Source of the DNA: Hawksworthiomyces lignivorus
Taxonomy: Eukaryota; Ascomycota; Sordariomycetes; Ophiostomatales; Ophiostomataceae
NCBI GenBank assembly: GCA_002917075.1
Contig: NTMA01000040.1
Coordinates: forward strand, 62,001-126,000
Reading direction: 5' to 3'
DNA length: 64,000 nucleotides
The notes beneath the pieces are model-generated. The model saw only the letters and a program-made list of their open reading frames with translations. It ran no database searches and was not told the DNA's origin. Each line of letters starts with the position of its first letter. Position 1 is the stretch's first letter. The translations under genes were made by a program, and so were the position numbers. This document shows, piece by piece, positions 22,994 to 34,100 of the stretch.

Positions 22994-24700
22994 CTATTGC
23001 AGAACGGCCAGCATGTCGGCTGTGCGGGTGAGCTTGCTGCGGGGCTTCCCGCGCTGCTTGCCCAGCTCGCGCTCTGCGCGGTCGATGCGCTGCCAGTCGG
23101 CCCAGGACACGACGCGGGCGGCGGTCGTGTCGACCTCGCTGCGGACGCCGTCCCAGCCGCCGGTGTCTTGGTCTTGGCCTCCGCCGAGGAACGGCGCCCC
23201 GGCCTGCCAGTCGCGCACGATGGCGTCGGCCGTGGTGAAGGCGTCCTCCATGGTGGAGGCGATGACGCCCGTGGGTCCGCGCTTGACCCAGCCGGCGCAG
23301 TAGAAGCCCGGGAGGGGGGACGACGAGGACGCGCTCGCCGCGGCAGCGGCGTCGTCGCCGTCGCCGTCGCCGTCGCTGGCGCGCAGCACGCGGCCGAGGC
23401 CGTCATTGCGGATGACGCCGCGGCGGGCGTCAAAGGGGATGGCCATGGCGTCGAAGCCGGCCAGCGCCTGCGACTGGTAGCCGACGGCGCGGAAGACGAG
23501 CCCGGCCGGCAGGTCGACGAGCTCTTTGGTGTCAGAAGCGAGCTCGGCCCGCGCGCTGCGGTCAAAGGCGTCCGGCACCAGGCGCGTGCGCGCAAACGAG
23601 GCGACGGCCACGCGGCCCGGGCGGTCGGCGCGGTCGGCGAAGCGCTGCGGCGCCAGGCAAAAGTCGAGCGACCACGACGACGCCGCTGCTGGCGACGCGG
23701 CCGCCGCGCTGCCCTTGGCCACCACCTCCATCAGCCGCCGCGGCGCCCGCGGCAGGTCCTGCAGGCGCGGCGGCAGCAGCGCTGCGTCTACCGCGTGGAA
23801 CCCCACGCCCGGAAGCCGCATCAGCTCGCGCACCTCCTTGATCGTAAACGCCGCCTGCATCGGCCCCCGCCGCCCCACCACGTGCACCCGCCGCACCCGG
23901 CTCCGCGCCAGCGCCTCCAGGGCCGCCTCGCTCATGTCCGTCTGCCGCAGCGCGTCCACATCCGCCAGCAGCATCCGCGCCACGTCCAGCGCCACGTTGC
24001 CCTGCCCGATCACCACCGCCGTCTCCGCGTCTGCCAGGTCCGCTGCGATGACGCCGCCCAGCGCGCTCTGGTCCTGCTTCTGGACCTGCCCGCCGCCGCC
24101 CTCCTCCTCCTCCTCCTCCTCTACGCCTGGCAGCCCGTTGTACCACCCCACAAAGTCGCGCGCCGCGTACACCCCGCGCAGGTCCTCGCCCGCCACGCCC
24201 AGCCGCCGGTCGCGCGACGCCCCGTACGCAAACACCACCGCGTCGTAGTGCCGCGCTAGCACCTCCAGCGGCACGCGGCCGCCGTGTGCGTTGTGCGGGC
24301 TCTGCTGCTCGCCGCCGCCGCCGCCGCTCACCGCCATGTTGCCCACGAACCGGAAGTCGCTAGACTGCGCCACCTCCTCAAACTTCTCCTGGCAGTTCTT
24401 CACCTCGGGGTGGTCCGGCGCCACCCCGAACCGCACCAGCCCAAACGGCACCGGCAGCGCCTCGTACATGTCCACGCGCGCCGCGGTCTTGCCCATCACC
24501 CGGTACGCCGTGTAGAAGCCTGCAGGGCCAGAGCCGATCACCGCCATGCGGAGAGGCCGTCGGCCATCAGCGGCGGCATGCGAAGTGGACGCTGATGTCA
24601 CATGGCGTGTCTGGCGCAGAGACCGCAGGACATGCCGCGAGCCAAAAGGCGATCCTCTCGCTGCCGATCGCAGGCGGGAAGTCGCTATAATAGGATGCAT
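22994..24700 (-). CDS. ARH1: NADPH:adrenodoxin (ferredoxin) oxidoreductase, mitochondrial
   Basis: FAD enzyme of the mitochondrial matrix that moves electrons from NADPH to the adrenodoxin-type ferredoxin (Yah1), feeding iron-sulphur cluster and heme A synthesis. One exon of 568 aa; the ATG at 24700 is the first in frame. The first 45 residues are Arg/Ser/Ala/His-rich without acidic residues, a good presequence. The FAD dinucleotide motif GSGPAGFYTAYRVM starts at about residue 56. The conserved VPFGLVRFGVAPDHPEVKN follows, then the NADPH-side motifs VVIGQGNVALDVARMLL and VVGRRGPMQAAFTIKEVREL. The C-terminus has PGFYCAGWVKRGPTGVIAST, the second FAD contact of the family. A poly-Glu/Gly insertion (EEEEEEE then GGGG) lies near residue 190 in a surface loop. 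The organisation is complete and intact. Confidence 0.95.
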   Translation of the reverse strand: MHPIIATSRLRSAARGSPFGSRHVLRSLRQTRHVTSASTSHAAADGRRPLRMAVIGSGPAGFYTAYRVMGKTAARVDMYEALPVPFGLVRFGVAPDHPEVKNCQEKFEEVAQSSDFRFVGNMAVSGGGGGEQQSPHNAHGGRVPLEVLARHYDAVVFAYGASRDRRLGVAGEDLRGVYAARDFVGWYNGLPGVEEEEEEEGGGGQVQKQDQSALGGVIAADLADAETAVVIGQGNVALDVARMLLADVDALRQTDMSEAALEALARSRVRRVHVVGRRGPMQAAFTIKEVRELMRLPGVGFHAVDAALLPPRLQDLPRAPRRLMEVVAKGSAAAASPAAASSWSLDFCLAPQRFADRADRPGRVAVASFARTRLVPDAFDRSARAELASDTKELVDLPAGLVFRAVGYQSQALAGFDAMAIPFDARRGVIRNDGLGRVLRASDGDGDGDDAAAAASASSSSPLPGFYCAGWVKRGPTGVIASTMEDAFTTADAIVRDWQAGAPFLGGGQDQDTGGWDGVRSEVDTTAARVVSWADWQRIDRAERELGKQRGKPRSKLTRTADMLAVLQ

Positions 24701-25355
24701 GGCCCAAGAAACATGGCTCTCCTGCAACAAGGAGGCTCTTCAGTTGCTTTTCAAGCGATCGTGGGGAACGAAAGCTTTTAAACAGCAGCTTGAAAATGGA
24801 TTGTGAGGTTCTTTTGGCTGTCAAGTCCCTTTGGTTGGAGGTGTAGTCACAAAATCTACATAGCCGTGGATGTTCCGTATGCGAATATTGCATAACTCCG
24901 TTCCACAAATCGGTGTTCCTCGGTGATAACATCGAGTCATGTAGTTATGCATTATGACATCTTTAAATGGCAATTTTCAGTTGTTCATTTATTCAGCTAT
25001 TCTATCATCTCCTCTTACAAGCTGATAAAGTGTACTCTGTTATTAAAGCTCAACCGTATGGGGTATTCCTGCATCACTTTGCTATGCAATTTGCAGAACG
25101 ATGTAGCCATTGTTTCGAGTAGGCTTATGCTTATTCTGGATCCCTTCCATTATTAGTTTGGTCCAGGAATAGAGCTCTACAAAAGAGTTTCAAAGTCCTG
25201 AAACGCAGCAGCAATAACTTTTGTGTGCTAGCCACTTTTGAACCAGCCACATTTATATACCAACTAATAGTACTGTGCCATACGGAGTATAATCTCATGG
25301 ACCGGCTACTCTGCGACGCGATGTGACCCAACACATATTCCTTGGAGCTCTCCAG
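24701..25355. other. Intergenic between ARH1 and the phosphotransferase-like gene
   Basis: 655 bp with clearly lower GC than the genes to the left. The TACGGAGTA word occurs at 25281-25289. No gene seen. It holds two divergent upstream regions. Confidence 0.55.
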
Positions 25356-26321
25356 ATGATCCAGATCCTTCAACAGGCAACTATTCAAAAGCGCAATATT
25401 TCAAACATAGACTGCAGTGTCCCTCACCCATGGGTAAGTCGATTCTTATCGACTTCCACCAACGGCTACGAAGATAAAGCCATCAACCGCTGGAAAACCC
25501 TTCTTCAAATTGCAATTTCTAGCTATATACCTTCCCGACGACACTCCAACTCCTCGATCATATATCTCTCTTCAACCACACTCGTGAAATATGGCCGCAC
25601 TGTCCACCTGTCTGAAGCCTCAGCTCTACTATTCTTAGCTTCCTTTGCGCCCAATACCCCTATCCCGAAACTGCATTGCGCGTTCCGAGATGACAAAAAG
25701 GGTGTGACTTATATTGTTATAGAAAGGATTGACGGGCAACCCTTGAGTGAGACTTGGAGTGAGGCATCAAGAGAAGAAAAAGACAAGCTGATAGCACAGT
25801 TAAAGAACATTTGGGGGGAACTGAGGGCGCTTAGGAAGCCTGCTGGAATGGGGATTACCAACAGGGCTGTGTGTGCCGCCGATGGAGGAAAATTACATGA
25901 TCATCGTATATGGAACGCCGCTGGGGAGAAAGGACTGGGTCCTTTCTTGAACGAGGAGGAATTCAACCTCTTCCTTCGGAACGGAGTCCCCAATACAGAC
26001 TCTATCACAGACCCAGAGAAAAAAGCAGATATTCAAAAGTTGATCGAGATGCATAGGGAGTTGGAGGACAGAAAGGTGGAGACCGTATTTACGCATGGGG
26101 ATATTAGTCTAAGTAATGTTTTGGTGAAGGAGGGGAAAGTAGTGGGAATTGTGGATTGGGAGATGGCTGGCTGGTATCCCTTCTATTGGGAGTACACAAC
26201 AGCTATCAATACGCATTATATCAAAGGCTGGAGTGAGGAAATTGGGAAGTTTCTGGATACGTGGCCCCGAGAAAAAGAGATGGATGATTTGTGGAGAAAG
26301 CTTTACTGCGATGGACCTTGA
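25356..26321 (+). CDS. APH-fold phosphotransferase-like protein
   Basis: A protein of the aminoglycoside phosphotransferase/choline-kinase-like fold, common in large paralogous sets in filamentous fungi; substrates are mostly unknown. One exon of 321 aa from the ATG at 25356; earlier in-frame codons give no ATG. The N-lobe has a short Lys-containing strand (STTLVKYGRTVHLSEASALL) and the hinge-like YIVIERIDGQPLSETW. The C-lobe has the catalytic loop FTHGDISLSNVL (His247, Asp249, Asn254) and the metal-binding VVGIVDWEMAGWYP (Asp267), so the active-site residues are all present. Codon use is much less GC-rich than in the neighbouring core genes and the flanks are gene-poor, which suggests an accessory locus. 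The start could lie further upstream if an unseen exon exists. Confidence 0.8.
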   Translation: MIQILQQATIQKRNISNIDCSVPHPWVSRFLSTSTNGYEDKAINRWKTLLQIAISSYIPSRRHSNSSIIYLSSTTLVKYGRTVHLSEASALLFLASFAPNTPIPKLHCAFRDDKKGVTYIVIERIDGQPLSETWSEASREEKDKLIAQLKNIWGELRALRKPAGMGITNRAVCAADGGKLHDHRIWNAAGEKGLGPFLNEEEFNLFLRNGVPNTDSITDPEKKADIQKLIEMHRELEDRKVETVFTHGDISLSNVLVKEGKVVGIVDWEMAGWYPFYWEYTTAINTHYIKGWSEEIGKFLDTWPREKEMDDLWRKLYCDGP

Positions 26322-28437
26322 GGGTGCAACTAGATGCGATCAGAAATTTACAATACATAACACCATTAAGACTACCTATCTTACATACATTAATTACCCC
26401 GTATAGGAAATAGACAACCAGTGCCTTACTAAACTCTTTAAAACAAGCGCTCACGCTTCTGTCATATAGCCTATCCCTTGGTAACATTCCACATATCTTT
26501 CTCTCTAGTTATCCAAGGCGTACGCCTCTGACAAGTTTCCTTCTACGAAGGTAGAAGATTCTGCATCGGTCCGGGAGTTGGAAGATGTTCCCCTTGACTT
26601 CGCATTTGCTGAATCGGATCCAAGAAGGACGTGCATTGCTGATGAAGCGTGGCCCAGTTCTCTGGAATTACATTCGTACCCAAGCACCTATGATCCTGAA
26701 CGATAGCAGCCCAAGGCTTGTTCAACCCACATTTGGCAATTGAAGACATTCCAAGCAGCATTTGTGTTTATAGGGACTGCCCTAATGACCTGCTCTAGGC
26801 GTTCCAAGTTTTTGGCAACGGTTGTGAACGTAAGCATTGCAGGCGTGGGGCCTGTCGAGAGATTGCGCGGTGGTTCTTCGAACTGCCACTGTACTCCGTG
26901 CTTGATGATACGCTTCAGCAATATCTATCAAGAACAATCTAGTCTCTTGATTCTTTTATGGCAGACGTCCCTGAAATGGGACTGAGTGATAAAATTCTAA
27001 CTGGAACTGAGAAAAGAATTGAGACCACGTCGCTTCCGGATTCTACGAGATCCTACGGGCTTCATTTGGTCCCAAAAGTCGGCCTCTTCCTTCACCTATC
27101 ACATTATACAGAACATACCCCCCACCTTTTCCTCTTTCCCTGTCTCGCCTGTGTAGGCCAGCTTTGGCCCTCATACTTCGTCCAACACAAGGTGGCGACG
27201 GCTAGGTGTCACTACTGATACATTCGAATTTTTGACAAAAGGCTCAGTCAAGCTCCTAACAAAGCCCGACCAATATTCCATATCCTGTACCAGCCAAAAA
27301 GGCAACGGTATCATGGATGACTTATGTTCGGCTTTTCATGTTACCAAGTTTGCCATCTAGGCCAATTTTGCATTGGAGATGGAGAAGCAGCTATTGCAAG
27401 TTTGTCCCCCTTTCTTTGTGTCATCGTTCCTTCTTTGATATATGCTAGATGTCGTGACAAACGGAACACAAGCGAGTTTTTTCTTTGCCTGGGGAAATAA
27501 GGTAGAAGTTGATTCTGCATTCCTTCGTATGTGTTGTGAATTCTGGTACCAGCTACGTTAAACCAACATGTTGCTCCACGGCAGCGGTCTAGACTTTAGC
27601 CATCGCGTTTTTCGCTAAGACTTCGTTCCTCGACACGACGCGATATGCCTTTCCGTCATCGCCTATTGAATCGAAATGAAGATATGTTCGAACACGCGAT
27701 CTTTTGCTGTCAAGGCTAAAGAGGAGTGGTTAGTGGTTTCTAGACGTCCTCATAATGAAATATTTCGAGCAATAGCCAGGTTACTCGTCCGAGAATATGC
27801 GGCCGCCACAGCGCAAGAACGGTACGTGAACTATGTCGCTGTTTTTTTTTTTTTTTTTTTTAAAAAGAAAAAAGGTATTGAAACCTGTGCCGTGCCTGTA
27901 TTTCTGGGCTGCTCCTTCCCAATTCATCGCCTGCGTCATGTTCCACTGTCGTGGTTGAGGCCGTTGCCGTGGCAACACTAACCGCCCTGTCTCATCGACA
28001 CTCCCACGCAATTTGATATCAGCAGCTCTCCGTATGGAGTCCTCCCGTATTGCTCCTTTGCTTGGCTGCTGCCTGTCTGTCCCCTTTGCCCTTTGCTCAG
28101 ACTGCTCGAGCGTCCGCTTCTTCTCCCGTAGCTTTGTTTCTCTATCCTCTTCCTGTGCCATTCTCGATATTACCCTCCATCCCGCCCGTTTTCCCTCACT
28201 ATACCCTCCATTAACGGATTTACATTCCAGCGAACATCGTCGACCACCAAAAAACGAGGAAGAAGAAAACAAAAGCAGCCTGCTTGTCTAGGTAGAGTTG
28301 GAACGCAGCAGCAAAAGGCGAGACACCCAAGGCAGAGACATTATCACGACAAAGGGGCGTAGCCCGGCTGCAGCATTCCTCCCAAAGAGCCAGTCTCTTA
28401 GTCGTTGTCGCTGCCCGCAGCGCCCAATTCATCCATC
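26322..28437. other. Gene-poor stretch holding a decayed DUF6914-like relic
   Basis: 2.1 kb with no intact gene. The first third contains the relic listed separately (26600-27194). The remainder has only short frames and a T/A tract at 27841-27874. The 300 bp before the next gene are pyrimidine-rich and look like a leader. Confidence 0.5.
26600..27194 (-). pseudogene. Relic of a small fungal DUF6914-like gene
   Basis: On the minus strand a frame from about 26920 to 26688 reads VQWQFEEPPRNLS, then AMLTFTTVAKNLERLEQVIR, then AVPINTNAAW, then NCQMWVEQAL. After a stop and a frame change, LGTNVIPENWATLHQQC follows near 26670-26620. This order (W-x-FEE, a leucine-rich strand, RLxxIxRxVP, W..NC..WV..AL, LGT...W) matches what I remember of small fungal DUF6914 proteins. 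About 200 bp upstream, a GPK followed later by GGMF (27170-27100) resembles the N-terminal GPK block, but stops surround it. Several stops and frame shifts make it look dead. The family name is from memory; a profile search would settle it. Confidence 0.45.
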
Positions 28438-30737
28438 ATGGGCGGCTCTCATCAGCCGTTTCTCTACGAGGCCGAGAGGACTAGCTCTCATTTTCCTGAG
28501 AAACCGTTCGACCCCAAAGCCGTCACTCGCGCAAGCTGGGAGCCCAAGCCTGCCAAACCCAAGCAAGACGGTCCGCTCCTGCAGTTCAATCGTCATCCAG
28601 AGTATGTTGCACCCTCCGTTTTCTCTTCTTCTCCTTCTTTCTTCATTTCTTCTGGTCTCTAACGGCACAACAGTGCGCATGAAGTCATTGGCGGTGGACG
28701 GAAAAACTACTCGACCATGAGCCAACGCACCAAATCTTGGATCAAGGGGATGCGTGTGGTGCAGCTGCTCATGCGTATCCTCCAGCTCATCGGTGCCACG
28801 GGGCTTCTCATCCTCTTGATCCTCATTAGCAGGATGCCCGATTTGACATCGTGGGTCCTGCGCGTCACGGTAGGTCCTGCCTCGCTGCACTCACCCACTC
28901 TCCCATTCTGGCTTCTTCCACCGCGGTACTGACTTTTCACTCTCTCCAGACCGGTTTCGTCATGCTGCACTCCGCGTATGGCATCTATCATCTCTCCAGG
29001 CCCGCAGGATACCGCACCCCGGCGTCGTCGGCCGCCTACCAGGTCTTTTCGGCCTTCTCTGACCTCGTGGTGCTTCCTCTCTATGCCTACGGGGCGATGA
29101 CTGTTTACAACCATAGCGGCGGCTGGGGCACGCTCCTGAGCAATGCCGATGTCCTTCCCTATCTCGAAGACGCTTTCTACTACACGCTAATTGGAGCGGG
29201 TGGTCTGCATCTAGCCACGCTGGTTGTGGCATTCTGGCTGGCTGTCAAGTTCCGCCAGATCACCCTCATGCCTCCCGATATGAACCCGCTCGAGGACCGC
29301 TTCACAACGCGCGCCAAGAAGCAGCAGCAGAAGGACATGAAGCAGCAGCACATGCGAAACAAATCCTCCGTTGCGACTGCCGACACGTTCGAGTCTCTCA
29401 CCAGCCTTGACAAGGAGAAGGATGTTCTCAGCCGCCCGCGTTCTGTCCCCTTTATGCACACGAGAACAGGTTCGCGCGACTCGCGCCTCGACCTCCCTAG
29501 CCGCCAGAGCCAGAACAGCCCCACCGCATCGGCACGCAACTCGCTCGCCAATCTCAAGAGATCGTCGGCTGTCATCACGCCCACGGACACTGGTCGCGGA
29601 TCTTACGCCGAGGTTCCACTGCACGAAGGTTACTCTTACTCGTCGGGCACTCGTGGCTACAACAACAGCCGCATGAGCGGCAGCACCCATTCAGGCAGCC
29701 GTCCCAGCTCGGGCACACCCGACTCCGGCGTCGGCTCCAGACCTGCCACTGGCCTAGGCATCACGGATGCTATCAGCAGCGGCAGCCCCAATGCCAACGG
29801 ACGCCAGACCAAGTTTACCGAGAACTGGAGCACAACCGACTCGCTCGTCAGCCGAACCCAGCAGCGCAACCGGGCTCTCAATACCCTGGTCCTCAATGCC
29901 TCTGGTCAACGTCGCAATTACGAGGTGGTGAGCCAGGCATATGACTTCCCCGAATCGGAGGGCGAGGACTCTGATCCCGAGGTTGTGCGTCACCGCGCTG
30001 GCATGGACGACGAGAACAGCCGGTACGACAACTACGACTATGAATCCAACGAGCAAGACCACCCGAATCCCCTCCGCTCCAACCCGCCGCCGCCCAAGCG
30101 AGAAAAGACGCCATTCTATGCGCCTGGCCTGAAAGGCGGCATCAACCGCCCTGGATCCGCTGCGCCCACCGTCTCGTCCATGACATCATCTGTGCACACT
30201 AGCACGACACACTCGGTCAGCGTTCTGGGCGAACTGCCCCTCAACGACCGGCGTGTCAGCGGCGGCTACTCGGGCGACATTGCGGACGCTTCTGGCAGCA
30301 GCGGCAGCGACATGCGCGGGAAGACGACATCGGACCTCCCCCCTACTCCGGGCCGCGGTCTCACGGCGGGCACGCTCTCGCCGCCGCAGAACAAGGCCAA
30401 GTCTACCGTCGGGCGCCAGGCGACAAAGCGCTGGACCTGGGCCCCGCGCAACCGCGACAGCAGCATCCAGGCCGACGCCGAGTTCTTCAGCAAGCCCTAC
30501 GGCGAGCTCAAGTCGGCCACGCCGCCTATCATGGTCGGCCAGGACCTCTCCGCCGGCAATGTCAACAACTCGCCCCGCCAGGTCTCCAGCGGCAACGACT
30601 ATGACCTGGGCAGCGACCGCTACCTCTACTACGGCGAGAACGGCACCATGTCCAGCACCTTTGCCCGGCGCAACGTCAGCGGCAAAATCGCCGAAGAGGG
30701 CCGCGCCTACTCCCGGTTCAGCGTGCTCAACAACTAA
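28438..30737 (+). CDS. Multi-spanning membrane protein with long disordered tail (unknown function)
   Basis: I do not recognise a named family; it looks like a conserved Pezizomycotina membrane protein. Exons are 28438-28601, 28674-28869 and 28950-30737, giving 715 aa, with introns of 72 and 80 bp in exact phase. The first 75 residues are hydrophilic. Four hydrophobic spans follow: VVQLLMRILQLIGATGLLIL (about 78-100), TGFVMLHSAYGIYHL (about 121-135), FSDLVVLPLYAYGAMTVY and LIGAGGLHLATLVVAFWLAV. This layout resembles four-helix MARVEL-type proteins. From the conserved-looking junction KFRQITLMPPDMNPLEDRFT the remaining 480 residues are Ser/Gly/Arg/Thr-rich and probably disordered and phosphorylated, with some YDNYDYESNEQ-type acidic patches. 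The ATG at 28438 is the first in a short leader. Confidence 0.82.
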
Positions 30738-31190
30738 AGCAGTTGAGAGAGCAGTGGGCGAGATTGATGTGTTTGTTTGCCTTAATGGGGAAGGCCTGTA
30801 CGAATAGATATGATGGAAATGTTCTCGATGCTAGTTTCTAATGTTGCGACCCAAGATCGGAAAGGAAAGCAGAACGGCAGATGAAAGGTGGAAGATGACA
30901 CCGAAGGGGAAGAAGACGTATAATCTCAAGGGGGAGTCCGATTATTTTCATCATCCAGATATGGACGGCGTTTTTTGGGATTTGCTTTTATACTGCGTTT
31001 TTGATTTTCCAAAGGGATGCATTCCCTTTCAGCCTTAGATAGAAATACTAATTTTCTATAACCAAATGTTGAGCGTCAATCGCTATTCCCGCTAAAATAC
31101 GAACTCGTGAACATGACTGAGTATCTCGTTAATAAAATTCTATATATCCTGTGCCAAAACATTTTTATCGTCGTAGCGTTGCTGGGGATC
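30738..31190. other. Intergenic, convergent 3' ends
   Basis: 453 bp between the membrane-protein gene and PMS1. It turns AT-rich towards 31040-31160. No gene seen. Confidence 0.6.
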
Positions 31191-34100
31191 TCAAGCAGCC
31201 TTGCGCCTCTTCTTCAAGAAGCTGGCCCAGCCCAGCCCGCGGCCCCCATAGCCGCCCTCTTCCTCTTCCTCCTCCGACCATGTCCGCCCGCCGTCCCAGG
31301 CCGCCCCCAGGCTGCACACGTGGCGCATGGTCGGCCGCCCGTGCGGGCAGTTCCACGGCTTGTCCATCTCGCCCATGTGCGCCAGCACGCCCGCCATCTG
31401 GCGCCGCGAGAGCGCCCGCCCGATCATGATGCTGCTGCGGCACGCCCGCATCGCGAACATCTTGCGCACCTTGGCGGGCCGCGGCACCGCCGTCAGCGAA
31501 GCGGCGCTGACCCCGCTGACGCCGTCGCCTAGCAGCGCGATCAGCTCCTCCAGGTCGGTCAGGTCAAACGTCGTCTCGCGGCTGAGCGGCAGCGTCAGCA
31601 GCCGGCAGCGCTGGCCCACCGGCGGCGCCGGGCGGTGGTGGTGGTCATGTGTGCTGTTGCCATCGTCGTTGTCGCCGTCTTCCTCCTCCTCGTCCCCGTC
31701 GTCCACCTGCACCGTGAACCCGTTGGCGGCCAGCGCCGGCAGGTTCTCCCGCACAATCTCCTCCTCGACGGCTGTCAGGTCCAGCCGCTTAGGCTGCACC
31801 AGACGCTGCGACTGGACGACCGTGCTGGCCTGCAGTCGCTCAAAGTTGTACTTCTCGTCGGAGGCGTGCTGGTCGATGATGAACAGCTCATCGTCGTTGT
31901 TCTCGTGGATTTTCTCGTCTCCCCGGCCTTCCGCCCCGTCTTTCTCCTCTTCTGTACTGCCGTCTTTCTGGCCGCGCGGGCGCACCGCCAGGATGAAGCC
32001 GAGATTGAACTGACCGACCACGCGCATATTGGCAAAATCGCTCTTGACAATGGTCAGCGATAGCTTCTCTTCTGCGGTAGCGGCGTCGGCGTCGTCAAGG
32101 CCGCCACTCCTTCCGTCTCGGGGCTGGCCGCCTTTGGACCCGCTGCTGCGTTGATCTAACGACTTCATGCTCTGTGTACGCATTCCGTGCCACCTGGCCG
32201 CCTGCCTTCCGATGAATTCTTCATCCACTCGGAGGGTTTGGACGAGATTAAGTGTTTCGAACCGCTTTTTCGAACCGCCACCCTTTAAAAACAAACGAAT
32301 GCGTTTGTCATCTTCGTCACCAAGCTGAGACTCCGCTACTGCCCTGTGTTTGCGATTGGAGTCTCTCTCTTCTTCCTCTTCTTCCTCCTGTTCTTCGTCT
32401 CCATTCTCTCCTTCCATTTCATCATCTTCCTCCTTATCCTCTTCCTGAACTGAGGCAGCACTCTCTTGGACAACGTCATCCATTGGCAGAACATCCAAGT
32501 TCTGGCGACCAGCACCTACATCGCTGTGATCGGCCTCTTCGTCTTCGCTCTCTTCCAACTCTTGGTCATGTTCTTCTTCACCCGCCACCTCTTGTTCATC
32601 ATCTTCTTCTTCTTCTTCGTCTTCTTCTTCCTCTTCCTCTTCTTCCTCCTCCTCTTCTTCCTCTTCTTCTTCAATCTCATATTCAGCTTCTTCATCTTCT
32701 GAGCCTTCTATTTCATTGCTTTCCTCACTTGCGGAATCGTTGTGCGATTGACTTGATGTCCCGGCGGCAGAGAACATCTGCGAGAGTCTGCCACCAAATG
32801 AAGGCAGCGGTGCCTTGGACTGCTTCGTTTTCTTTTGCACCAGCGCTTCAGTCGACTTAGGCCGCTCAGTCGGGTTACTCGCCGTTTTCTGTCTCTTCGA
32901 GCTCGAAACGAGTGCTGTAGAGACGGTTTCATCTCCAACAGTAACTGTTGCGACGTCGTGCGACAGCCGCTTCCGCGATCCTGGAAAGGGTACAACATTT
33001 GCCGCTTTCGCTGGTGCTGGACGTCTTGGAAGTGGTGAGAATGGAGACGTAACAACGGCAAGGCCGCTCTCTTCAGCAGAGACTTCTGCAGGGCTGTGAG
33101 CAGCAGGAGGGCTAACAGGCGTCGCTAAAGGTGGTCTTCTCGAAGGGATTCTGTCTTCGAAAGCATCGCTATCTTGAGATTCATCTTCCGACACATTGCT
33201 TTTCTCCCTCTCTTTCGTAGACGCTCGAGAGTCGGCCACTGCCGCCGATACAGCCACTTCACCTTTGGCATCCGAACGCGTAGGACTCGCTGGGCTTGCA
33301 GTTCGGTCGTTCCGCACGCTAGCACTGCTTTCTCCAGCATCCGATGGCGCCGGTGTGGTGCTGCTGAGACGGCTCGTCGAGGGCTTCTTGAAAGCCGAGA
33401 ATTTGTGAGAGGTGAGCTGCGCGACCGGCACGGTGATGTCTTGCTTCTCGAAGAGCTCGATCAGCGACTCGCGCAGGTTCTCCAGCATGCGACCCTGGTC
33501 GTGCAGCAGGATGGTCTGCTTGTCGGGGCTGACGTTGACGTCGTAGAGGTGGGTGTCCAGCCGGATGTCGGCGAAGATGAAGGGCGACTGGGGCGCGTTG
33601 TACGCCCGGTAGACCTCGCCAAAGAGCTGGGCAAACTGCGGCAGCTTGCAGGGCCGGCCGTTGACGTAGAACATCTGCCGGTCCGGCGTCTGCCGCCCCT
33701 GGCCGTGCGCCGGACGGGAGACGTAGCCGCTGACGTGGATCTCCTGCGTAGCAGTGCCGCCGCCACTAGCACCGCCATCTTCGTCGCCGTCGCCGTCGCC
33801 GCCATTACCACCGTCGCCACCGTCATCCTCGTCTCTGGTTTTACGGGATGACGCCGCCGCCGCCGCCGCCGCCGCCAGCCACCGATCCTTGGCGCTGCGG
33901 GCCGTCGGCTCCATCGCCAGCTTGAGGTCGAGCGGGATCAGGGCGGTCAGGGTCTTGGCGCCAAAGACGTTGATGATGTTGTCGCGCGGGGCGGCGTTGC
34001 CCTTAGTAGCAAAGAGGACGACGCGGCGGCCCTTGGAGGGCTGCTGCGACACGGTGAGCTTGACGCCGGCCAGCACGCAGGCGTACTGGCCGAGCAGCGC

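Noticed and set aside
22997..24259. A 420-codon frame antisense to ARH1
   Set aside because: Arg/His/Pro-rich composition with no domain; a shadow of a GC-rich exon.
27841..27874. T/A tract as the poly-A end of a retroelement
   Set aside because: No retroelement frame or target-site duplication flanks it; homopolymers are common throughout this window.
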